A stretch of DNA of 64,000 nucleotides from Agrococcus baldri (GCA_900114805.1 FOZN01000003.1:496001-560000), one strand, 5' to 3'; counted from the first letter of the stretch, positions 7,271 through 16,285 are shown. The notes: generated from the sequence alone by a model not told the origin. Made by a program: numbers and translations.

Positions 7271-8215
7271 ATGTCCCGTGCCCTCAGAGCCGCTGCCGCG
7301 GTCGCAGCGCTCGCGCTGCTGACCGGCTGCGCCGCGTCCACCGCGGCCGACGAGCCCGCCGGTGAGACCGTCACGATCGCGACCAACCTCGGGCCCGCGG
7401 ACGTCGCGCTGCTGCCCGAGCGGGTGGCAGTGCTCGACAGCACGGCAATGGAGACCGTGCGCGACATGGGCATCACGCCCGTCGCCGCGCCGCTCGCGCT
7501 CATCCCCGAGCGCGGCTTCGAGGCCTGGCACACCGATGCGGCCATCGCCGACGTGGGCACGCACCGCGAGCCCGACTTCGAGGCGCTCGCGGCGGCCGAG
7601 CCCGACCTGATCATCGGCGGCTACCGGTTCAGCGACGCGCAGGACGAGCTCGAGGGCATCGCCCCGACCATCGACATCGCCGCGAGCGAGGAGCACGCCG
7701 ACGGCTGGATCGCCTCGCTCGAGGCGCAGACCTCTGCGCTCGGCCAGATCTTCCAGGCCGAGGACGAGGCAGAGGACATCATCGCCGCGCTCGAGCAGGC
7801 GCGCGGCGAGGCCAACGCGGCCGCCCCGGAGAGCACCGTGTTCCTGGGCGTCGTCAGCGGCGGCCAGATCGACAACGGTGCGCAGCGCGTCGGCCGGATC
7901 ATCGAGGGGATGTCGATCACCGACGTCTTCGCCGGCGACGAGGGCGACGTGCACGGCGACTCCGGCCTGTCAGCCGAGACCATCGCCCAGGCGAACCCGG
8001 AGTGGGCGATCATCCTCGACCGCGACGCCGGCACCGGCGAGACCGATGCGCAGCCCGCGCTCGCCGTGATCGAGGGCAACGAGGCGCTCGCGAACACGGC
8101 CTTCGTCACCGAGGGCCGCATCATCGTGCTCGAGGCCGACTTCTACCGCCTTGAGGGCGCGCAGTCCTACACGCGCACCTTCCAGCAGCTCGCGGAGGCG
8201 TTCGCGCAGTCGTGA
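7271..8215 (+). CDS. Iron-siderophore ABC transporter substrate-binding lipoprotein
   Basis: Extracytoplasmic receptor that captures ferric siderophore and delivers it to the two permeases encoded downstream. The signal peptide ends in the lipobox LLTGC with lipidated Cys20. The rest (to residue 314) has the periplasmic-binding-protein TroA/FepB fold, with ERVAVLDSTAMETV near the N-terminus and EPDLIIGGYR in the first lobe. It belongs with the FatB/YclQ-type receptors. Its stop overlaps the next start by 4 bp (GTGA). Control by iron is suggested by the palindrome upstream. Confidence 0.87.
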   Translation: MSRALRAAAAVAALALLTGCAASTAADEPAGETVTIATNLGPADVALLPERVAVLDSTAMETVRDMGITPVAAPLALIPERGFEAWHTDAAIADVGTHREPDFEALAAAEPDLIIGGYRFSDAQDELEGIAPTIDIAASEEHADGWIASLEAQTSALGQIFQAEDEAEDIIAALEQARGEANAAAPESTVFLGVVSGGQIDNGAQRVGRIIEGMSITDVFAGDEGDVHGDSGLSAETIAQANPEWAIILDRDAGTGETDAQPALAVIEGNEALANTAFVTEGRIIVLEADFYRLEGAQSYTRTFQQLAEAFAQS

Positions 8216-9216
8216 TCGCCGCGCCAGCCCAGCAGCGACAGGCTGCAGGAGCGCGAGGGCCCCGTCCGTGGGCGCTCGCGCTCCTCGCCGTCGGCACCGC
8301 CGGCCTGGCCGTCGCCTCGCTGTTCGTCGGCGGCTTCGACATCGACCTCCCCGGCCTCGCGGCCGACCCCGAGCAGCTGCGGCAGTTCCTCGTCTCGCGC
8401 GTGCCGCGCACGCTCGCGATCGTGTTCGCCGCCGTCGCCATGAGCGTCTCCGGCGTCGTGATGCAGCTGCTGACGCAGAACCGCTTCGTCGAGCCCACCA
8501 CCGCCGGCACCACCCAGTGGGCGGGCCTCGGCATGCTGCTGGCCGTGCTGCTGTGGCCGAACGCGCCGTTCCTGACCCGCCTGGTGCTCGCGACCGTGCT
8601 CGCGCTGCTGGGCACCCTCGCGTTCATGGCGATCATCCAGCGCATCCGCACGCGCGACAAGCTGATGGTGCCGCTCGTGGGCATCATGCTCGGCGCGGTG
8701 GTCGGCGCCGTCTCCACCTTCCTGGCGATCGAGTTCGACCTGCTGCAGTCGATGGGCGCGTGGCGCTCGGCCGGCTTCAGCGGCATCGTGCGCGGCTACT
8801 ACGAGCCGCTGTGGGTGGCGGCGATCGTGGCGATCGCCATCTACGTGCTCGCCGACCGGCTGACGCTCGCCGGCCTCGGCCGCGACATCGCCACCAACGC
8901 CGGGCTCGACTACCGCACGGCGATGCTGCTGGGCGTCAGCGCCGTGGCGCTGTGCACGGGCGTGACGAGCGTCGTGGTCGGCTTCCTGCCCTTCCTCGGG
9001 CTGATCGTGCCCAACCTGGTGTCGATGCTCATGGGCGACGACCTCAAGCGCTCGCTGCCGTGGGTGGCGCTGACCGGCGCCGCCATCCTGCTGCTGTGCG
9101 ACATCGTCGGCCGCATCGTCGTCGCGCCGATGGAGATCCCGGTCTCGGTCATCCTCGGCGTCATCGGCAGCGCGGTCTTCCTCGCCATTGCCCTGCGGGG
9201 TCGCCGTGCTGGCTGA
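8212..9216 (+). CDS. Iron-siderophore ABC transporter permease (FecCD family), subunit 1
   Basis: Integral membrane subunit of the siderophore importer; 334 residues with about nine or ten hydrophobic segments. Diagnostic stretches are LVSRVPRTLAIVFAAVAMSVSGVV, the FecCD helix where the family has RLPR, and GFLPFLGLIVPNLV near the C-terminus. It is most like FatD/YclN. The GTG start overlaps the receptor gene's stop (GTGA), indicating translational coupling. Confidence 0.88.
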   Translation: MIAAPAQQRQAAGARGPRPWALALLAVGTAGLAVASLFVGGFDIDLPGLAADPEQLRQFLVSRVPRTLAIVFAAVAMSVSGVVMQLLTQNRFVEPTTAGTTQWAGLGMLLAVLLWPNAPFLTRLVLATVLALLGTLAFMAIIQRIRTRDKLMVPLVGIMLGAVVGAVSTFLAIEFDLLQSMGAWRSAGFSGIVRGYYEPLWVAAIVAIAIYVLADRLTLAGLGRDIATNAGLDYRTAMLLGVSAVALCTGVTSVVVGFLPFLGLIVPNLVSMLMGDDLKRSLPWVALTGAAILLLCDIVGRIVVAPMEIPVSVILGVIGSAVFLAIALRGRRAG

Positions 9217-10219
9217 GCGCATCACGAGGCGCGGCGTGCGCTGGCCGTCCAGGCGAGCGGATGCGCGCCCGCGGCCAGCCGTGCGGCTGGCACTGGTGTG
9301 GGCGGCCGCCCTCGCCGCCTGCGTCCTGTTCCTCACGCTCGGCATCCAGGGTCCGGTCGAGTACGCCCTCACGCGCCGCGCAACGGTGCTCGGCGCCATG
9401 GTGGTGGCCGCCTTCGCCCACGGCGTCGGCACGGTGCTCTTCCACACCGCCACCGGCAACCGCATCCTCACCCCGTCGATCATCGGCTTCGACTCGATGT
9501 ACACGCTCATGCAGACGCTGACCGTGTTCCTGTTCGGCGCCACCGCGATCGCCACGAGCGAGTCGATCCCGAAGCTGCTGCTGCAGACCGGGCTGATGGT
9601 GGCGGCCTCCACGCTGCTCTACGGCTGGCTGCTGGGCGGCCGCCGCGGCAGCGTGATGATGCTGCTGCTGGTGGGCGTGGTGCTCGGGCTGGCCTTCGAC
9701 AGCGTCTCGTCGTTCCTGCAGCGACTGCTCTCGCCCACCGAGCACGACATCCTCTCGATCGAGCTGTTCGGCCGCATCAGCGCGGTGCCGGTCGAGTACC
9801 TGCCGCTGGCGCTGGCGGTGTGCGCTGCCGTCGCGGTCGTGGTGTGGCGGCGCGTGCACCGCCTTGACGTGCTGCTGCTGGGCCGCGACCAGGCCACCTG
9901 CCTCGGCGTCCACCACCGCCGCGAGCTCACGGTGGTGCTGCTGCTGGTGGCGGTGCTGGTGGCCTTCGCGACGGCGCTGCTGGGGCCGATGACGTTCTTC
10001 GGCTTCCTCGTGGCGACCCTCGCCTACCGGCTCGCCGGCGACCACCGGCACCGCGCGGTGCTGCCGATGGCCTTCGGCCTCGGGCTGCTGGCGCTCGCGC
10101 TGTCGCAGACGGTGATGGAGCACGTGTTCGACGCGAACGGCGTGCTCACCGTGATCATCGAGGCGGTCGGCGGCATCGTCTTCCTCGTCCTCCTCTTCAC
10201 CTCCAGGAGAGCCCTGTGA
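9206..10219 (+). CDS. Iron-siderophore ABC transporter permease (FecCD family), subunit 2
   Basis: Second membrane subunit, FatC/YclO-like, that forms a heterodimer with the preceding permease. Conserved stretches include ATGNRILTPSIIGFDSMYTL, LLGRDQATCLGVH and LLGPMTFFGFLVATLAYRLAG. I chose the GTG at 9206, which has GGGG about 5 nt upstream and overlaps the previous gene by 11 bp; a TTG at 9188 is also in frame. That gives about 337 residues, normal for FecCD proteins. Confidence 0.87.
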   Translation: MLAERITRRGVRWPSRRADARPRPAVRLALVWAAALAACVLFLTLGIQGPVEYALTRRATVLGAMVVAAFAHGVGTVLFHTATGNRILTPSIIGFDSMYTLMQTLTVFLFGATAIATSESIPKLLLQTGLMVAASTLLYGWLLGGRRGSVMMLLLVGVVLGLAFDSVSSFLQRLLSPTEHDILSIELFGRISAVPVEYLPLALAVCAAVAVVVWRRVHRLDVLLLGRDQATCLGVHHRRELTVVLLLVAVLVAFATALLGPMTFFGFLVATLAYRLAGDHRHRAVLPMAFGLGLLALALSQTVMEHVFDANGVLTVIIEAVGGIVFLVLLFTSRRAL

Positions 10220-10232
10220 ACGGACAGTCCCT

Positions 10233-10991
10233 GTGATCAAGTTCCACGACGTCACCAAGGAGTACGGCGGCCACCGTGTGCTCGGCCCCGTCTCCGGGCG
10301 CATCGAGGCGGGCGGCATCACCGCGCTCATCGGCCCCAACGGCGCGGGCAAGTCGACGCTGCTGTCGATCGTGGGGCGCCTCATGCAGCCTACGAGCGGC
10401 GGCGCATCCGTCGACGGCCTCGACGTGCGCACCGCGCCGACTCGCGAGCTCGCCACCCGGCTGGCGATCCTCAGCCAGGAGCACCGGCTCGACGCCCGCA
10501 TCACCGTGCGAGACCTGGTCGCCTTCGGCCGCTTCCCGCACACGCAGGGCCGGCTCACCTTCGGCGACCACGCCCACATCGACCGGGCGCTGGACTTCCT
10601 CGAGCTCACCGGGCTGCAGCACCGCTACCTCGACGAGCTCTCCGGCGGCCAGCGCCAGCGCGCGTTCGTGGCCATGGTGCTGGCGCAGGACACCGAGGTG
10701 GTGCTGCTCGACGAGCCGCTCAACAACCTCGACCTCAAGCACGCGGTGCTCATCATGCGGCAGCTGCGACGGGCCGCCGACCTGCTGGGCCGCACGATCG
10801 TGATCGTCATCCACGACCTCGCGATCGCCGCCGCCTACGCCGACCGGGTGATCGCGCTCAAGCAGGGGCAGATCGCGCACAGCGGCACGGTCGAGGAGGT
10901 CATGACGGCGGAGATCGTCTCCGAGCTGTACGAGACGCCCGTGCGCATCCTCGAGGTCGACGGCCGGCGCGTGCCGGTGGTCATGCCCTGA
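10233..10991 (+). CDS. Iron-siderophore ABC transporter ATP-binding protein
   Basis: Cytoplasmic ATPase of the importer, FatE/YclP-like. It has Walker A GPNGAGKST, signature LSGGQRQR, Walker B VVLLDEP and an H-loop in VIVIHDLAIA. At 252 residues it is the usual length. The GTG start lies 13 nt after the second permease, completing a receptor-permease-permease-ATPase operon. There is no siderophore biosynthesis gene nearby, so the operon may scavenge siderophores made elsewhere. Confidence 0.93.
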   Translation: MIKFHDVTKEYGGHRVLGPVSGRIEAGGITALIGPNGAGKSTLLSIVGRLMQPTSGGASVDGLDVRTAPTRELATRLAILSQEHRLDARITVRDLVAFGRFPHTQGRLTFGDHAHIDRALDFLELTGLQHRYLDELSGGQRQRAFVAMVLAQDTEVVLLDEPLNNLDLKHAVLIMRQLRRAADLLGRTIVIVIHDLAIAAAYADRVIALKQGQIAHSGTVEEVMTAEIVSELYETPVRILEVDGRRVPVVMP

Positions 10992-11015
10992 CGCTGGCCT
11001 CCAGCGCCGCGTGCG

Positions 11016-11021
11016 TATGGT
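11016..11021 (+). promoter_or_regulatory. -10 hexamer TATGGT, leaderless SDR-like gene
   Basis: TATGGT is followed by 6 nt (all G or C) and then the ATG at 11028. Confidence 0.5.
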
Positions 11022-11027
11022 GGGGGC

Positions 11028-11684
11028 ATGGCACGCATCATCGTCCTCGGCGCCCACGGCAAGGTCGCGCTCCACGCGCAGCGCATGCTCGCGCACGCGG
11101 AGCACATCGTCCACGGCGTCATCCGGAACGCCGAGCACGCGGCCGACGTCGAGGCGACCGGCTCCGAGCCGATCGCCGCCGACCTCGAAGCGCTCGAGCA
11201 GTCGGGCATCGACAACCTGCTGCAGGGCTACGACGTGGTCGTCTGGTCGGCCGGCGCGGGCGGCGGCTCGCCCGAGCGCACCCGCGCGGTCGATCAGGAC
11301 GCGGCACTGCGGGTGCTGGACGCGGTGGCCCGCTCGGGTGCGCGGCTGCTGATGGTCTCGTACTTCGGCTCCAGTCGCGAGCACGGCGTGCCCGCCGACC
11401 ACCCGTTCCACGCGTACGCCGAGGCGAAGTCGATCGTCGACGCGGCGATCGTCGACTCGGGCGCCGACTGGGTGATCCTCGCGCCCTCGGCGCTCACGCT
11501 CGACGACGAGGGCGGCATCGAGATCGACGAGCCGGCCGGCTCGATCGACTCGGGCGAGATCCCGCGCGCGACCGTCGCGCGGCTGATCGCCGAGGTCGTC
11601 GCGCGCCCGGAGCTGCGCGGCATCACGATCCGCTGCAACGCTGGCGCGACGCCCGTCGGCGACGCGTTGAACGACCTGCGCTAG
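11028..11684 (+). CDS. NAD(P)-binding SDR-like protein
   Basis: A 218-residue atypical short-chain dehydrogenase/NAD(P)H-binding protein. The N-terminal nucleotide-binding motif is degenerate (VLGAHGKVA), followed by VVWSAGAGG and a YAEAKSIVD stretch in the position of the SDR YxxxK. It resembles the small SDR-a5-like proteins annotated as NAD(P)H-binding or epimerase-like. Substrate is unknown. It ends on a CTAG shared with the stop codon of the convergent gene. Confidence 0.7.
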   Translation: MARIIVLGAHGKVALHAQRMLAHAEHIVHGVIRNAEHAADVEATGSEPIAADLEALEQSGIDNLLQGYDVVVWSAGAGGGSPERTRAVDQDAALRVLDAVARSGARLLMVSYFGSSREHGVPADHPFHAYAEAKSIVDAAIVDSGADWVILAPSALTLDDEGGIEIDEPAGSIDSGEIPRATVARLIAEVVARPELRGITIRCNAGATPVGDALNDLR

Positions 11685-12784
11685 AGCTCGATCGTGTACA
11701 TCGTCGAGCCGTGCTCCTTCGTGTAGCCGAGGCTCGCGTACAGCCCCTGCGCCCCTGAGGGATTCTCGGTGTCGACATCCAGCACCGCGGCCTCCATCCC
11801 GTCGCCCGCGAAGGCGCGCATGCTCGCGGCGAGCGCCGCGAGCGCGCCCTTCCGGCCGCGGTACGCGCGGCGCGTGCCGAGCACGTCGGTGTAGCCGAAG
11901 CTGTAGCCGCGCACCGGGAAGTCGGCGGCGTAGCGGCTGTTGAGCGCGTACGCGACCACGAGCGGCGCGCCCGCCTCGAGCGCGGCGCGCGTGGACGCAT
12001 CCGTCGCCTCGTCGGCCAGCAGCGCCGCCACGTCGGGCTCGTCGTCGACGACCACGAACGACCACTCCGGCGCGAACTCGCTGCGGCTCGCGGTCCACTG
12101 CTCCATCGTCTGCGGCTGGCTGCCCCAGTGGTCGCGGAACGCATCGTTGTGGGCGAGCCGGGTGGCGTCGTCGACCTCGTTCGAGAACGGCACGAGCCGG
12201 AGGGAGCCGGTCAGCGCGACGTCCGGGATCGCGGCCGCGCCGTCGGTGAGCGGCCGCTTGAGGTCGGAGAAGTAGCGGCGCGGCTCGAGGCCGGCGTGCA
12301 GGTACATGCGGTGCCGCGGTGCGGGGTCGTCGTCCTCGGCGTAGGTGCCGATGCGTCCAGGCAGCTCCTTGCCGGAGGCGGCCAGCAGCTGCCGAGCGCG
12401 CGCCAGCTGCCACGCGAGCACCTCGCGGCCGATGCCCGCGCCGCGCCGCGCCGGGTGCACGCCGCCGAAGGCGAATGCGCGCACGGTGGTGACGTCTCCC
12501 GGGAAGGTCGCGACGAACGCGGTCGCCCGCAGCTCGCCCTCGGCGTCGAAGCCCAGCAGCGAGTCGTGCTCGAGGTCGCGCCAGGGAGCGGCGAGCTCCT
12601 CGCGCGTCTCGTCCTCGGTCTCTCGGTAGGGCGCGCCGTCGGCCTCGGCCATGGCGTTGTTCAGCGCGGTCACGCGCGCCACGTCGTCGAGCGCGGCGGG
12701 GCGCCAGGTGAGCGCGCCGGCGGTGATCTCGGGCAGGGTCGCGGGCGCCGCGGCCCGCTCGGCGATGGGGGAGAGCTGATGCAC
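11681..12784 (-). CDS. GNAT family acetyltransferase with two GNAT domains
   Basis: A 367-residue protein with two tandem GNAT folds. The first carries the acetyl-CoA loop VHPARRGAGIGREVL. The second carries RRAYRGRKGALAAL and ends LGYTKEHGSTMYTIEL, a typical GNAT C-terminus. The double-domain layout recalls mycothiol synthase and Eis-like enzymes, but I see no specific match to either. The frame runs open upstream; I chose the GTG at 12784 because TACGCT lies exactly 6 nt before it. The upstream ATG at 12826 would run into the divergent gene's promoter. Confidence 0.75.
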   Translation of the reverse strand: MHQLSPIAERAAAPATLPEITAGALTWRPAALDDVARVTALNNAMAEADGAPYRETEDETREELAAPWRDLEHDSLLGFDAEGELRATAFVATFPGDVTTVRAFAFGGVHPARRGAGIGREVLAWQLARARQLLAASGKELPGRIGTYAEDDDPAPRHRMYLHAGLEPRRYFSDLKRPLTDGAAAIPDVALTGSLRLVPFSNEVDDATRLAHNDAFRDHWGSQPQTMEQWTASRSEFAPEWSFVVVDDEPDVAALLADEATDASTRAALEAGAPLVVAYALNSRYAADFPVRGYSFGYTDVLGTRRAYRGRKGALAALAASMRAFAGDGMEAAVLDVDTENPSGAQGLYASLGYTKEHGSTMYTIEL

Positions 12785-12790
12785 GGAGCA

Positions 12791-12796
12791 AGCGTA
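12791..12796 (-). promoter_or_regulatory. -10 hexamer TACGCT, leaderless GNAT gene
   Basis: TACGCT on the minus strand is followed by 6 nt and the GTG at 12784; this spacing decided that start codon. Confidence 0.5.
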
Positions 12797-12825
12797 GAAC
12801 GGTGGGCGCCCAGCGTCGACCCGCA

Positions 12826-12831
12826 TAGGCT
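12826..12831 (+). promoter_or_regulatory. -10 hexamer TAGGCT, leaderless oxidoreductase gene
   Basis: TAGGCT is followed by 6 nt and the ATG at 12838. Confidence 0.55.
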
Positions 12832-12837
12832 CGGAGC

Positions 12838-13650
12838 ATGATCGAGCGACCCACCAGGATCGGCGTGCAGCTCGCGCCGCAGCACACGAGCATGCAGGCC
12901 ACCATCGATGCGGCGAGGCGCTTGGAGGAGATGGGGGCGGACGTCGTCTTCGGCTGGGATCACTTCTTCCCGCTCTCCGGCGACCCCGACGGCGTGCACT
13001 TCGAGGCGACCGCGCAGCTGGCGGCATGGGCCGCCGCGACCGAGCGCATCCAGCTCGGGGCGCTGGTGTTCTGCAACTCGTACCGCAACCCGGATCTGCT
13101 GGCAGACATCACCCGCACCATCGACCACATCTCCGGCGGCCGCTTCATCTTCGGCATCGGCGGCGGATGGTTCGAGCGCGACTACGAGGAGTACGGGTAC
13201 GACTTCGGCACGGTCGGCTCACGGCTGCGCTCGCTGGGGGAGTCGCTGCCGCGCATCCGGGCGCGCTGGGCGCGGCTGAACCCGCCGCCGATGGGTCCGA
13301 TGCCCATCCTGATCGGCGGCAAGGGCGAGCAGAAGACGCTGCCGATGGTCGCCGAGCACGCCGACATCTGGCACTCCTTCGTCGGACCGGACGATCTGCC
13401 GCACAAGCTCGACGTGCTGCGCGCGGCCTGCGAGGCGCGCGGCCGCGACATCGCCGAGATCGAGATCTCGAACGGCGCGAGCGTGCGCGACGGCGTCGGC
13501 GGCGTCGGCTTCGAGCGCCTCGACGCGCTGCACGCGGCGGGCACCAGGCTGCTGACCATCCCGCTCTCGGGCGACGACACCCCGGACGGCTACGCGCTCG
13601 ACCGCGTGCAGGCCTTCCTCGACTGGCGGGACCGGAAGAACGGCGACTAG
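12838..13650 (+). CDS. LLM class F420-dependent oxidoreductase
   Basis: Luciferase-like monooxygenase fold, probably a coenzyme F420-dependent oxidoreductase. At 270 residues it shows the family's opening beta strand (RIGVQLAPQH), VFGWDHFF, the ERIQLGALVFCNSYRNP strand, the ISGGRFIFGIGGGW signature and PMPILIGGKGEQ. Physiological substrate is unknown. The window has two further members of the superfamily at its right end. The gene shares a CTAG with the stop of the convergent ligase gene. Confidence 0.85.
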   Translation: MIERPTRIGVQLAPQHTSMQATIDAARRLEEMGADVVFGWDHFFPLSGDPDGVHFEATAQLAAWAAATERIQLGALVFCNSYRNPDLLADITRTIDHISGGRFIFGIGGGWFERDYEEYGYDFGTVGSRLRSLGESLPRIRARWARLNPPPMGPMPILIGGKGEQKTLPMVAEHADIWHSFVGPDDLPHKLDVLRAACEARGRDIAEIEISNGASVRDGVGGVGFERLDALHAAGTRLLTIPLSGDDTPDGYALDRVQAFLDWRDRKNGD

Positions 13651-14741
13651 GAGCGCATCGCCTCGAGCATCTCGGCGAGCACCGCGTCGTGGCCCCCGCG
13701 ACCGTAGGCGGCCCGCTGCTGCGCGGCCGAGCCGCCGCGCTCCAGCACCCGAGCGGCAGCGGCGAGCGAGTTCGCGGAGCCGAGCTCCTCGGCCACCGGC
13801 GCGAGGCGCTCGATCGCCTCGCCGAGCGCATCGCGCACCGCCTGCAGCGTGCCCTCCTCGTCGACGATGACGGTCGCATCCATCCCGTCGCGGGCCGCGC
13901 GCCACTTGTTCTCGCGCACGAGCCACGAGGGCAGGTGGCGCTGCGGCTCGCCCGCGTCGAGCGCGCGCGAGGCCTCCTCCATCAGGCAGTGGATGAGTGC
14001 CGTCACGGCCGCGAGGTCGTCGATGGAGGGCGCGCCGTCGGCCACCCGCACCTCGACAGTGCCGAGCGCGGGGGAGGGGCGCACGTCCCAGCGCACCTCG
14101 CCGATGTCGTCGATCACGCCCGCGCGCAGCATGTCGCCGAGGGTGCGCTCGTACTCGCCCCAGTCGACGAGCATCGGCGGCAGACCCCCCGTCGGCAGCT
14201 GCTGGAAGAGCATCGTGCGGTGCGAGGCGAAGCCGGTGTCGAGGCCCTGCCAGTAGGGGCTCGACGCCGAGAGCGCGAGGATGAGCGGCAGCTGGTCGAG
14301 CACCGTGCGCATCAGCGGGATCACCTTGTCGCGATCCTCGACGCCGACGTGGTTGTGCACGCCGAAGATGACCAGCCGGCGGCCCCACTCGCCGGCCTTC
14401 CGCACGACGCGCTCGTAGCGAGGGTCGTCGCCCTGCGACTGCTCGCGCCACTTGCTGGTCGGGTGCGTGCCCGTGCCCAGCAGCGCCAGGCCCAGACGGT
14501 CCGCGGCCCCGCAGGCCTTGTCGCGCATCCCCCGGAGCTCGTCGATCGCCGCGTCGGTCGTCGCGTGCACACCGGTGATCAGCTCGATCATGCCGGTCAG
14601 GAACTCCTTGTCGAAGCGCTTGTCGTCGATCGCCTCGAGCAGCTCGCGCGCGCGGGGCACGATGGCGCCCGTCCTGGGGTCGACGACGGCGAGCTCCCAC
14701 TCGACGCCGAGCGACGAGCGCGGGGAGGCTGCGAACTTCAT
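13647..14741 (-). CDS. GCS2-family carboxylate-amine ligase (YbdK type)
   Basis: Glutamate-cysteine ligase-like enzyme of the GCS2/YbdK family, which forms an amide bond at the expense of ATP. The start shows [15 protein letters not shown], where family members have Gx[23 protein letters not shown] follows, then [16 protein letters not shown] and a VEVRVADG metal/ATP segment, then [22 protein letters not shown]. Length is 364 residues. The ATG at 14741 is chosen because TACTCT lies 6 nt upstream and because the conserved family N-terminus begins there. It may make gamma-glutamylcysteine or a related amide, but I cannot fix the substrate. Confidence 0.8.
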   Translation of the reverse strand: MKFAASPRSSLGVEWELAVVDPRTGAIVPRARELLEAIDDKRFDKEFLTGMIELITGVHATTDAAIDELRGMRDKACGAADRLGLALLGTGTHPTSKWREQSQGDDPRYERVVRKAGEWGRRLVIFGVHNHVGVEDRDKVIPLMRTVLDQLPLILALSASSPYWQGLDTGFASHRTMLFQQLPTGGLPPMLVDWGEYERTLGDMLRAGVIDDIGEVRWDVRPSPALGTVEVRVADGAPSIDDLAAVTALIHCLMEEASRALDAGEPQRHLPSWLVRENKWRAARDGMDATVIVDEEGTLQAVRDALGEAIERLAPVAEELGSANSLAAAARVLERGGSAAQQRAAYGRGGHDAVLAEMLEAMRS

Positions 14742-14747
14742 GGCAGA

Positions 14748-14753
14748 AGAGTA
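14748..14753 (-). promoter_or_regulatory. -10 hexamer TACTCT, leaderless GCS2-family ligase
   Basis: TACTCT on the minus strand is followed by 6 nt and the ATG at 14741. Confidence 0.5.
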
Positions 14754-14923
14754 AGCCGTGTCGCCCCGCGGCGCGCGCGTCGCCTCCGGATGTGCCAGAA
14801 TGGGGGGTCGAGCACGCGCCCGACCCTCTATCCGGCGCGCGATGCTCACCGAGCTTTGCGGGTCGCGCATCCCCACATGCGCAGGCCGCGGTGCAACTTT
14901 CCATTACACAAAGCAGGAGAACT

Positions 14924-15382
14924 GTGGCAGTCAAGATCCGTCTGAAGCGCTTCGGCAAGATCCGTGCGCCCTTCTACCGCGTCGTCGTGGCCGACTCGCG
15001 CACCAAGCGCGATGGCCGCGTCATCGAGGAGATCGGTCAGTACCACCCGACCGAGAACCCGTCGCTGATCAAGATCGACAGCGAGCGCGCCCTCTACTGG
15101 CTCGGCGTCGGCGCGCAGCCGACCGAGCAGGTCGCGGCGCTGCTCAAGCTCACGGGCGACTGGGGCAAGCACACGGGCGAGGGTTCGACCGAGAACCAGG
15201 TCAAGGCACCCGAGGGCAAGAAGGCGTTCGTCGCCGATGAGTCGAAGAAGGCCGTCCTCAAGCCCAAGGCCGAGAAGCCCGCCGAGGCACCGACCGAGGC
15301 CGCGTCGACCGACGCCGCCGAGGCACCCGCGGCCGAGACCGAGTCGGCTGAGGCCGAGTCGGCCGAGAAGACCGAGGACTGA
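14924..15382 (+). CDS. rpsP: 30S ribosomal protein bS16
   Basis: Small-subunit protein needed for assembly of the 5' domain of 16S rRNA. The core (1-85) opens [20 protein letters not shown] and keeps [18 protein letters not shown]. The GTG start has AGGAGA immediately upstream. After about residue 107 comes a low-complexity Ala/Glu/Lys/Pro tail that extends the protein to 152 residues, against about 80-90 for the core family. A leader of more than 100 nt is likely if the CAGAAT at about 14794 is the -10. It heads the rpsP-KH-rimM-trmD unit. Confidence 0.96.
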   Translation: MAVKIRLKRFGKIRAPFYRVVVADSRTKRDGRVIEEIGQYHPTENPSLIKIDSERALYWLGVGAQPTEQVAALLKLTGDWGKHTGEGSTENQVKAPEGKKAFVADESKKAVLKPKAEKPAEAPTEAASTDAAEAPAAETESAEAESAEKTED

Positions 15383-15384
15383 GC

Positions 15385-15621
15385 ATGCTGCGCGATGCGC
15401 TCGAGCACCTCGTCAAGGGGATCGTCGATCGCCCCGACGACGTGCGCGTGGGCACGCGCGACACGCAGCGCGGCGAGGTCCTCGAGGTGCGCGTGCACCC
15501 CGAGGACCTCGGTCGCGTCATCGGGCGCGGCGGTCGCACCGCCGGCGCCCTGCGCACCGTGATCGGTGCGCTCCCCGGAGGACGCCGCGTCCGCGTCGAC
15601 GTGGTGGACACCGATCGCTAG
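15385..15621 (+). CDS. KH-domain RNA-binding protein (KhpA/YlqC type)
   Basis: A 78-residue single KH domain with the RNA-binding GxxG loop in GRVIGRGGRTAGALR. Such proteins sit between rpsP and rimM in most Gram-positives and bind structured RNAs. The ATG lies 2 nt after the rpsP stop, and rimM starts 7 nt after its own stop, so it is in the middle of the operon. Confidence 0.92.
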   Translation: MLRDALEHLVKGIVDRPDDVRVGTRDTQRGEVLEVRVHPEDLGRVIGRGGRTAGALRTVIGALPGGRRVRVDVVDTDR

Positions 15622-15628
15622 GCCGGCC

Positions 15629-16282
15629 GTGCCCGCGCGCACGCAGCTGCGCGTCGGACGGCTCACGAGGGCCCACGGCCTCAAGGGCGCGATCAAGATC
15701 GAGCTCTACACCGACGACCCCGGTCGACGCTTCGTCCCGGGTGCTCGCTTCGCGCTGCAGGTGCCCACGTCGTCGAAGTGGCACGGCAAGTCGCTCGAGC
15801 TGCTCGAGCTGCGCGTCTACAACGGCAGCCCCGTCGGCTTCTTCGCCGGCGTCACCGACCGCACCGAGGCCGAGAGCCTCGTGAAGGCGGTGCTCTGGAT
15901 CGAGCAGGACGCCACCGAGCTCTCCACCGAGCCAGACGCCTGGTACGTGCACCAGCTCGCCGGCCTCGACGTCTGGCGCGACGGCGCCCGCATCGGCCGC
16001 GTCGTGCGCGTCGACATGCTGCCCGCGCAGGACATGCTGATCGTCGAGACGGACGGCCGCGAGGTGATGGTGCCGTTCGTGAAGGCGATCGTGCCGGAGG
16101 TCGACCTGCGCGCCGGCCGCATCACGGTCACCCCGCCCGCGGGGCTGTTCGAGGAGCTCGAGCAGGACGACGAGGCGGCGCCGGCGACGGACGCACCCGC
16201 GTCCGAGGCCGAGCGCGCCCCTGCGGCCGAGCCCGACGCATCCGCCGAGCCCGAGGCATCCGGCACCACCGACCCGGCCTAG
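15629..16282 (+). CDS. rimM: Ribosome maturation factor RimM
   Basis: 16S rRNA processing/30S assembly factor that binds uS19. The N-terminal RimM barrel opens LRVGRLTRAHGLKGAIKIE. A PRC-barrel-like domain follows (about 101-175: AWYVHQLAGLDVW, VPFVKAIVPEVDL). The last 40 residues form an acidic Ala/Pro/Glu/Asp tail beyond the usual end of the family. I chose the GTG 7 nt after the KH gene because the conserved domain begins six codons later; upstream extension would overlap the KH gene. Confidence 0.95.
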   Translation: MPARTQLRVGRLTRAHGLKGAIKIELYTDDPGRRFVPGARFALQVPTSSKWHGKSLELLELRVYNGSPVGFFAGVTDRTEAESLVKAVLWIEQDATELSTEPDAWYVHQLAGLDVWRDGARIGRVVRVDMLPAQDMLIVETDGREVMVPFVKAIVPEVDLRAGRITVTPPAGLFEELEQDDEAAPATDAPASEAERAPAAEPDASAEPEASGTTDPA

Positions 16283-16285
16283 GCC

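Noticed and set aside
8212-10219. The two FecCD permease genes considered as a duplicated or frameshifted single gene.
   Set aside because: Both are full length, differ in sequence, and match the two-permease layout of Fat/Ycl-type importers.
10992-11006. Hairpin CGCTGG-CCT-CCAGCG after the siderophore operon considered as a terminator.
   Set aside because: Only 6 bp with a 3-nt loop and no U-tract; too weak to list.
12785-13027. Upstream extension of the double-GNAT protein to starts at 12826 or 13027.
   Set aside because: It would overlap the divergent oxidoreductase gene and its promoter; a -10 hexamer 6 nt before the GTG at 12784 supports the shorter form.
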